A DNA stretch of 64,000 bases, from assembly GCF_023559245.1 (NCBI RefSeq), contig NZ_CP097462.1:1364001-1428000 (forward strand). The letters are read 5' to 3'. The position numbers and the translations under genes were made by a program. Positions 58,900-64,000 of this stretch are shown piece after piece (position 1 is the first letter of the stretch; each line of letters begins with the position of its first letter). The stretch is from Sphingomonas sp. KRR8 (GTDB lineage Bacteria; Pseudomonadota; Alphaproteobacteria; Sphingomonadales; Sphingomonadaceae). The notes below the pieces were generated by a model that made no database searches, had not been told where the DNA came from, and saw only the letters and a program-made list of their open reading frames with translations.

Positions 58900-59724
58900 T
58901 TGCCCCCGGAACGAACGAGAGCCGCACCTGTGCCGCAAAAGCGGACACAGAAAAAGGGCGGTTCGGCAGCCGCTGGGCCCAGCGGCAAGCCGTCCGTCCC
59001 GAGTGCCGGACCGCAACGCATCGCCAAGCTGCTCGCTCGCGCAGGGGTCGCCTCTCGCCGGGAAATCGAACGGATGATTGCGGAAGGGCGAATCGCGCTG
59101 GACGGCAACGTGCTGAATACACCTGCCACGATCCTCGAAGCGCTGGACGGCGTGACCGTCGACGGCAAGCCCGTCCGCCCACCGGAGAGCGCGCGGCTGT
59201 GGCGATTCTACAAGCCCGCGGGCTGCCTGACCGCCGCCAACGATCCCAAGGGACGCCCGACGATCTACGACCGCCTCCCACCCGGGCTGCCGCGAGTGAT
59301 GCCGGTTGGCCGGCTCGATTTCATGACCGAGGGACTGCTGCTGCTTACCAACGACGGTGAGCTCAAGCGCCAGCTCGAACTCCCGAAGACCGGCGTCGTC
59401 CGCCGCTACCGCGCCCGCGCGTTTGGCGACGTGACGCAGGAACAGCTCGAAGGGTTGAGCGAAGGCGTCGAGATCGAGGGGGTCCGCTACGGCAGCATCG
59501 ACGCCAATTTGGAGCGGCGCACCGGCGCCAACGTGTGGATCGAGATGGCTCTGACCGAAGGAAAGAACCGGGAGGTTCGCAACGTCCTGGCCTGGCTCGG
59601 AATGCAGGTCTCCCGGCTGATCCGAACCAGCTACGGTCCACTCGCGCTCGATGAGTTGGAGCCGGGCCAGGTCGCTGAAGTACCGCGTGAGGACCTGTTC
59701 CGCTTCCGCGCCTCGCTGAAGTGA
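58900..59724 (+). CDS. rluB: 23S rRNA pseudouridine synthase, RluB/RsuA family
   Basis: A protein of about 274 residues. After a basic, disordered 30-residue N-terminus comes an S4 RNA-binding domain (RIAKLLARAGVASRREIERM, GNVLN) and the synthase domain. The latter has the catalytic Asp in VGRLDFMTEGLLLLTNDG and the KNREVRNVLAWLG motif. I choose TTG at 58900 because AAGGA lies exactly 7 bp upstream; TTG at 58894 is the alternative. Its stop overlaps rsmD (GTGA), so two rRNA-modifying enzymes are coupled. Confidence 0.9.
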   Translation: MPPERTRAAPVPQKRTQKKGGSAAAGPSGKPSVPSAGPQRIAKLLARAGVASRREIERMIAEGRIALDGNVLNTPATILEALDGVTVDGKPVRPPESARLWRFYKPAGCLTAANDPKGRPTIYDRLPPGLPRVMPVGRLDFMTEGLLLLTNDGELKRQLELPKTGVVRRYRARAFGDVTQEQLEGLSEGVEIEGVRYGSIDANLERRTGANVWIEMALTEGKNREVRNVLAWLGMQVSRLIRTSYGPLALDELEPGQVAEVPREDLFRFRASLK

Positions 59725-60257
59725 GGATCATCGCTGGCAAGTGGCGCGGACGCCCGCTGCTCGCACCAGCGGGCGCCACGACCCGCCCGACCGCCGACCG
59801 GACTCGCGAAACCCTGTTCAGCATGCTGACGAGCAGGCTCGGGAGCTTCGACGATCTGCGCGTCGCGGACCTTTATGCGGGTTCTGGCGCGCTCGGCTTC
59901 GAGGCGCTGTCGCGGGGTGCAGCGACCGCGCTGTTCGTCGAGACGGACAGCGCCGCGCGAAAGGCCATTGAACGTAACAGCCAGACGTTCAGCGTCAGCA
60001 TCGAACTGCTGGCGACTTCCGCCGAGCGCCTACCGCCGCGGCAACCTTTCGACCTCGTCCTCGCGGACCCTCCTTATGGCGAAGGTTCGGGCACGAAAGT
60101 CGCGCACGCCGTCACTGCGGGCGGGTGGCTTGCCCAAGGAGGAATATTGGCGATCGAAACGCAGCGCGGGGACTCGGTGGACGCGAGCCAGTATGAACTC
60201 CTGGGGGAGCGCGACACCGGCCGCGCTCGCCTGACCTTGCTGCGGCGGCCAGCTTAA
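59721..60257 (+). CDS. rsmD: 16S rRNA (guanine966-N2)-methyltransferase
   Basis: A 178-residue SAM-dependent methyltransferase. It begins MRIIAGKWRGRPL, then TRPTADRTRETLFSML, motif I DLYAGSGALGFEALSRGA and the catalytic LVLADPPYGEG, the NPPY-type motif for base amino groups. It starts with GTG, overlapping rluB by 4 bp. Its stop overlaps the convergent small gene by 4 bp. Confidence 0.93.
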   Translation: MRIIAGKWRGRPLLAPAGATTRPTADRTRETLFSMLTSRLGSFDDLRVADLYAGSGALGFEALSRGAATALFVETDSAARKAIERNSQTFSVSIELLATSAERLPPRQPFDLVLADPPYGEGSGTKVAHAVTAGGWLAQGGILAIETQRGDSVDASQYELLGERDTGRARLTLLRRPA

Positions 60258-60613
60258 GCCTTCTTGGCGCCGCCGCCGGTCACTTCCTTCAGCAGCCTGG
60301 TTCCGATCGCTGCGGCCGCGGCCTTGCCCGCCGCTTTGACCGCATCCTTGCTCTTGGCCTTGGCCGGATCGGCCTTTCCGCTCTCGGCAATGGCCGCCAC
60401 CGCCGCCAGCGCACCCACGGCAAGCAGATCGCTCACAAGCGGGTGATCGAGCACCTTGGATGCAATCGCCTCCAGCCCGTGCTCGCCGCCCTTGTGCTTC
60501 TTGCCCTTCTTCTTGCCGTCACCGCCGTCGACCACTTCAAGCCGATCGTTCTTCCTGGCGCCCTTGGCCGCCTTCGGGGCCTTGGCCTTTCCGCTCTTCT
60601 TTTCCTTGGCCAA
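60254..60613 (-). CDS. Lys/Ala-rich basic protein
   Basis: A 119-residue protein I do not recognise. The N-terminal 45 residues are Lys-rich (EKKSGKAKAPKAAKGARK, KKKGKKHKGG). A hydrophobic helix follows (HPLVSDLLAVGALAAVAAIA), then a Lys/Ala-rich helix. The composition recalls histone-like or membrane-tethered nucleic-acid-binding proteins; that is an impression only. It starts with TTG at 60613, with AGGAGA 6 bp upstream. Confidence 0.65.
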   Translation of the reverse strand: MAKEKKSGKAKAPKAAKGARKNDRLEVVDGGDGKKKGKKHKGGEHGLEAIASKVLDHPLVSDLLAVGALAAVAAIAESGKADPAKAKSKDAVKAAGKAAAAAIGTRLLKEVTGGGAKKA

Positions 60614-60670
60614 ATCTCGTCTCCTGTTCGCTGCAGCAAGCTATCGCGCGCGCAGCCGCGCTCGGCAAGG

Positions 60671-62950
60671 TCAGCGCTTCTTGCGACCCTGATGCCGAAT
60701 GTTGGCCGGCCGCCCGCGCCTCCCCATTGGCGGCGGCCGCCGCACCCGATCCTTGCGCGGCCCGGGACCACGCCCATAGTTCCCTTCCGGCAACTCGAAC
60801 TTGAGCGCGCCACTCACCGGGTTCGCTTCCGCCAGCCGCAGCTGCAGCCGCTGTCCGACCCGGTAGGTTTCCCTGCTCTCCTCGCCGATCAGCTGCCGCG
60901 CATCCTCCTGGTAGCGGTAATATTCCGTCCCCAGCTGAGCCGCCGGGACCAGGCCGTCCCCACCGAGCCCATCAACCGTCGCGAAGAATCCAAACGGCTG
61001 CACGCCGGTGATCCGGCAGTCGAGCAGCTGCCCCACATGGTCCGAGAGATAAGCCGCGACATAGCGATCGATGGTTTCGCGCTCCGCCTCCATCGCCCGC
61101 CGCTCCAGCATCGAGATCTGCTCGCCGATCTCGCTGAACCGCTCGACGTCGTCCGCTGGCAGCGCCCCCTCGCCCAAGCCATAGGCCCGCACCAAGCTTC
61201 GGTGCACCAGCAGGTCGGCATAGCGGCGGATCGGGGAAGTGAAGTGGGCGTAGCTGCCCAGCGACAGCCCGAAGTGGCCAAGATTGTCCGGCGCGTAGCG
61301 GGCCTGCATCTGCGTGCGCAGCAGCTGCTCCATGATCTCCGGTCGGGCGTCGCTGTCCCCCACGCGCTCGATTACCCGATTGAAGGTCGCCGGTCGCACC
61401 ACCTGGCCAAGCGCGAACTCCAGGTCGAACGTCTTGAGATAGTCCTTCAACGCAATCAGCTTCTCGCGGCTGGGCGTCTCGTGCACACGGTACATGACGG
61501 GTGCCTTCTTGGCCTCGAGCGCTTTCGCCGCCGCGACGTTCGCCGCGATCATGAAGTCCTCGACCAACCGGTGCGCGTCGAGCCGCTCGCGTGGTGCCAC
61601 CGACGCGATCCGTCCCTTCTCATCAAGCACAACCTGCCGCTCGGGCAGGTCCAGCTCCAGCGGTTCACGTCGCTCCCGCGCCGCCAGCAATGCTCGCCAG
61701 CAGGCCCACAGTGGTCGCAACGCCGTCCGCACCAGCTCGGCCGGAACGGCGCCCTCCACCTCCGGCATGGAGCAGGGTGACGAACTGACCTCCACCCGCT
61801 GTTCGCCCGAAGCATCGATGGCGGCCTGCGCATCCTCATAGGCAATGTTCGCCGCGACCCGGATCACCGCCCGGCTGAACCGCCACGTGCGCAAGCTACC
61901 GTCCGCAGCGACCTGCAGGTGACAGGCAAGCGCCGCCCGGTCCGCGCCTTCTTTCAGCGAGCAGATGTCACTCGACAGTTCGTGCGGCAGCATCGGGACA
62001 ACGCGATCGGGAAAGTAGACGCTGTTGCCGCGTCGCCGCGCCTCGCGGTCGAGGCTGCTGCCCGGTCGAACGTAAAAGCTGACGTCCGCGATGGCGACGA
62101 TCGCGTCCCACCCGCCGCTTTCGCGGGGGGCAGCCCAGATCGCGTCGTCGTGATCGCGCGCGTCCGCCGGATCGATCGCGACGATCGGCAGATGCCGCAG
62201 GTCCTCTCGATCCTGTCCCAGCGCCAGGGTCGAAACCTGGCGCGCTTCGGCGATGGTCTCATCCCGAAATTCGTGCGGCAGCCCGTGCTTGTGGATCGCG
62301 ATCAGGCTGAAGCTGCGCGGAGCGAAGGGATCGCCCAGCACCGCATCCACCCGTGCCGACACGCGCGGCGGCCGCCCGCTCGGCTCCGCAAGCACCAGGT
62401 CGCCCGTCTGCGCCTCGCCCAATTCACTGATCGGCAGCTCGCGCCTCTCGCGCTTGTCGACCGGCTTCAACCAGCGCCTTCCGTCCTCATCCTCATGCAC
62501 CACGCCCAGGATCAGGTCAGCCGAGCGCTGCAGCTTCTTCATCAGATGTGCGACATGCCCGTTTCCGCGCTCCTCGGTGCGCGCCAGGATCCGGTCGTTC
62601 AGCGCCAGCGCCGAGCGCCGCCCCTGCTGCAGCACCCGCAGCTTCGGCGGCGGTCCATCTCCCTGCCAGTTGTCCGGTACGGCCACGGCGCCGTCGCCCA
62701 CTTCGACCACCCGAAGCACGGTGACCTTGGGCACCCCGCCTGACTTATGGAAGGCGCGCCCTGGTGCCGAGTCGATCAGCCCCTCGTCGGCCATGTCCTT
62801 GAGCAGCGCCTTGAGCAGGATCTTGTCGTGCCCGTGGAGCCCGAAGGCCCGCGCGATCTCACGCTTTCCGGCGGGCTGTCCGGACGAGGTGATGAAGACG
62901 AGGATCTGCTGGCGGCTAGGCAGTCCGGGGGCAGTGGTTTTGCGGGGCAT
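60671..62950 (-). CDS. rnr: Ribonuclease R
   Basis: A 759-residue processive 3'-5' exoribonuclease of the RNase II/R family. Order: N-terminal helix-turn-helix (GKREIARAFGLHGHDK), cold-shock domains, then the RNB catalytic domain with IAIDPADARDHDDAIWA (metal-binding Asp cluster), SVYFPDRVVPMLPHELS, RVHETPSREKL and YAHFTSPIRRYADLLVHR. An S1 domain and a basic tail (RPPPMGRRGRPANIRHQGRK) end it. RNase R degrades structured RNA and, with tmRNA, mRNAs on stalled ribosomes; the ssrA gene is also in this window. Confidence 0.95.
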   Translation of the reverse strand: MPRKTTAPGLPSRQQILVFITSSGQPAGKREIARAFGLHGHDKILLKALLKDMADEGLIDSAPGRAFHKSGGVPKVTVLRVVEVGDGAVAVPDNWQGDGPPPKLRVLQQGRRSALALNDRILARTEERGNGHVAHLMKKLQRSADLILGVVHEDEDGRRWLKPVDKRERRELPISELGEAQTGDLVLAEPSGRPPRVSARVDAVLGDPFAPRSFSLIAIHKHGLPHEFRDETIAEARQVSTLALGQDREDLRHLPIVAIDPADARDHDDAIWAAPRESGGWDAIVAIADVSFYVRPGSSLDREARRRGNSVYFPDRVVPMLPHELSSDICSLKEGADRAALACHLQVAADGSLRTWRFSRAVIRVAANIAYEDAQAAIDASGEQRVEVSSSPCSMPEVEGAVPAELVRTALRPLWACWRALLAARERREPLELDLPERQVVLDEKGRIASVAPRERLDAHRLVEDFMIAANVAAAKALEAKKAPVMYRVHETPSREKLIALKDYLKTFDLEFALGQVVRPATFNRVIERVGDSDARPEIMEQLLRTQMQARYAPDNLGHFGLSLGSYAHFTSPIRRYADLLVHRSLVRAYGLGEGALPADDVERFSEIGEQISMLERRAMEAERETIDRYVAAYLSDHVGQLLDCRITGVQPFGFFATVDGLGGDGLVPAAQLGTEYYRYQEDARQLIGEESRETYRVGQRLQLRLAEANPVSGALKFELPEGNYGRGPGPRKDRVRRPPPMGRRGRPANIRHQGRKKR

Positions 62951-63039
62951 CCGGACTCAAGTGGCGGCTCCATCCCCCCGGAGCAAGCCTCAACGCCTGT
63001 CGCACGCCCTTGTGAACAGGCTGAGCCGCCGGCGTTCGC

Positions 63040-63231
63040 CTACTCGGCCGCAACGAGGTGCGGCTGACTGGTCCAGGCGCTGCCGTTGTCGGTGCGTCCC
63101 TTATTCCCACGCCGGTCCACCGCCACCGGGATGTCGCGGGCTCGCCGGTCCCACTTGCACGTTCGCGCCTGCTCGACCAGGCTCTTGGCCTCGGTGAGCA
63201 GAGCGTCGGCGGCTGCGCTGGTTGGGCGAAT
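63040..63231 (-). pseudogene. Orphan 63-codon reading frame without a standard start
   Basis: A frame with native-looking codon use encodes ADALLTEAKSLVEQARTC, then KWDRRARDIPVAVDRRGN and KGRTDNGSAWTSQPHLVAAE before a TAG at 63040. An in-frame stop lies just upstream, and the only start-like codon is ATT at 63231, inside a perfect inverted repeat. No ATG, GTG or TTG precedes the conserved-looking part. It may be the 3' remnant of a gene cut off at the palindrome, or a protein with a rare start. It lies between rnr and zapE. Confidence 0.4.
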
Positions 63232-63262
63232 GCCTCATTGTTGAGAGTCATTCGCCCAACCA
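63219..63262. repeat. Perfect 14-bp inverted repeat between zapE and rnr
   Basis: TGGTTGGGCGAATG at 63219-63232 is exactly complementary to CATTCGCCCAACCA at 63249-63262, with a 16-nt loop that itself contains CTCA-TTGT-TGAG. There is no T-run on either side. It lies 27 bp beyond the zapE stop, so it could stabilise or end that transcript, or be a small palindromic element. Confidence 0.75.
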
Positions 63263-63288
63263 TCGCCGCCGCCGTCAATTTGTGCCGC

Positions 63289-64000
63289 TCAGCTGATCCC
63301 GTGTCCTTGGGCCAGATACTCCGCCGAGCGCATCTCCTGAAGACGGCTGACGGTGCGCTGGAATTCGAATGCACCCGTTCCCGCCGTATAAAGCTCCTCT
63401 GGCTCCGCATCGGCTGCGGCGAGCAGCTTGACCTTGTGCTCGTACAGCGTGTCGATCAGCGTAACGAACCGCGCTGCCTCGTTGCGCTTGTCGGGACCCA
63501 TGACCGGAATGCCGACGATGATCACCGTGTGGAACCGCTGCGCCACCGCGAGATAGTCCGCCGCGCCCCGCGCTTCGCCGCACAGCCGCTTGAACGAGAA
63601 AACCGCCACCCCCTTCAGGCTCTTGGGCACGTGCAGGGTCCGAGCGCCGCCAACGTCCAGTTCCTCGGTCGGGACCTTGGCGCGATCCTCGACGGGATAG
63701 TCCGTCAGCTGAAAGAAGGCGCGGCTGAGCGCGGCGGTTGCCGCCGGCCCGTTTGGCACATGCCATGTCTCGACCCCTTCCAGCCGGTCGAGCCGGTAAT
63801 CGACGGGGCCATTGAGCGGGACGACCTGCATCCGCTGCTCGACAAGATCGATGAACGGCAGGAACAGCTCGCGATTGAGCCCATCCTTGTAGAGGTCCTG
63901 AGGAGGCCGGTTCGACGTTGTGACCACCGCCACGCCCTGTTCCAGCAAGGCCGTGAAAAGCCGCGAGAGGATCATCGCGTCCGCGGTGTTGTTGATCACC
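63289..64000 (-). CDS. zapE: Cell division protein ZapE (AFG1-like ATPase), 3' part
   Basis: The C-terminal 237 or so residues of a ZapE/AFG1 ATPase, which binds FtsZ at constriction. The start lies beyond the right edge. Typical segments are MILSRLFTALLEQGVAVVTTSNRPP (sensor region; Asn-Arg-Pro), LFLPFIDLVEQRMQVVPLNGPVDYRL, FKRLCGEARGAADYLAVAQRFHTV, PDKRNEAARFVTLIDTLYEH and AFEFQRTVSRLQEM. The frame is intact to the edge. It is followed by the palindrome at 63219. Confidence 0.92.
   Translation of the reverse strand, partial: VINNTADAMILSRLFTALLEQGVAVVTTSNRPPQDLYKDGLNRELFLPFIDLVEQRMQVVPLNGPVDYRLDRLEGVETWHVPNGPAATAALSRAFFQLTDYPVEDRAKVPTEELDVGGARTLHVPKSLKGVAVFSFKRLCGEARGAADYLAVAQRFHTVIIVGIPVMGPDKRNEAARFVTLIDTLYEHKVKLLAAADAEPEELYTAGTGAFEFQRTVSRLQEMRSAEYLAQGHGIS

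Overview
The window reads as a chromosomal segment of an alphaproteobacterium of the Sphingomonadales. The base composition is GC-rich with strong G/C at third codon positions. The clues to the group are a circularly permuted two-piece tmRNA with the tag ANDNEALAIAA, DUF6127/DUF6456/DUF6356 proteins, a leucine-degradation cluster with an embedded bioB, and long acidic or Arg-Gly tails on ribosomal proteins L9 and S6. Coding density is high, and most genes are ordinary housekeeping or catabolic genes. I saw no insertion sequence, CRISPR array or rRNA operon.

Layout. 1-3.1 kb (minus): a phage-head cassette (portal, DUF6127, prohead protease, HK97-type capsid) resembling a gene transfer agent; it runs off the left edge and has no terminase in front of it. 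3.4-5.4 kb (plus): rpsF-rpsR-rplI, then a Gln/Ser/Gly-rich disordered protein. 5.4-8.0 kb: a DUF6456 gene and an XRE regulator diverge from an operator-like repeat; then tRNA-Val(TAC) and a MarR-type regulator. 8.0-19.6 kb: cysQ, an SDR, mccA-bioB-mccB, an M13 peptidase, isovaleryl-CoA dehydrogenase and a thiolase. These supply the first steps of leucine catabolism plus the biotin the carboxylase needs. 19.6-33.3 kb: mixed metabolism (nitronate monooxygenase-like protein, nadC, phosphotransferase), a CHASE2 adenylate cyclase with a secreted partner, a lemA-TPM-TPM operon and a secreted amidohydrolase. 33.3-33.7 kb: ssrA. 33.8-39.4 kb: small proteins, ldcA diverging from mpl (murein recycling), and a translationally coupled 2H-phosphoesterase/HAD pair. 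39.5-45.0 kb: a LytS/LytTR two-component system, a dicarboxylate-type symporter coupled to an exported methyltransferase-like protein, and DUF2383 and DUF3597 proteins. 45.0-46.0 kb: about 1 kb without a believable gene, but with RNA-like structure. 46.0-64.0 kb: pcrA-type helicase, L,D-transpeptidase, hemerythrin, a beta-lactamase-fold hydrolase with an apparent CTG start, lapA-pyrF-accD-folC, ampG, a Rieske oxygenase, a response regulator, rluB-rsmD, rnr, and zapE running off the right edge.

The three most interesting points are: (1) the 45.2-45.9 kb interval, whose minus strand is purine-rich, carries seven GCAA tetraloop-type motifs and ends in a hairpin, so it is a candidate long structured RNA; (2) the small regulatory island at 5.4-6.6 kb, with a compound inverted repeat between a DUF6456 gene and an XRE gene, close to the GTA-like cassette; (3) strong unexplained palindromes at 41.62-41.68 kb and 63.22-63.26 kb, the latter capping a 63-codon orphan reading frame without a normal start codon. 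Start sites, family assignments and boundaries were judged by eye; no database search was possible.
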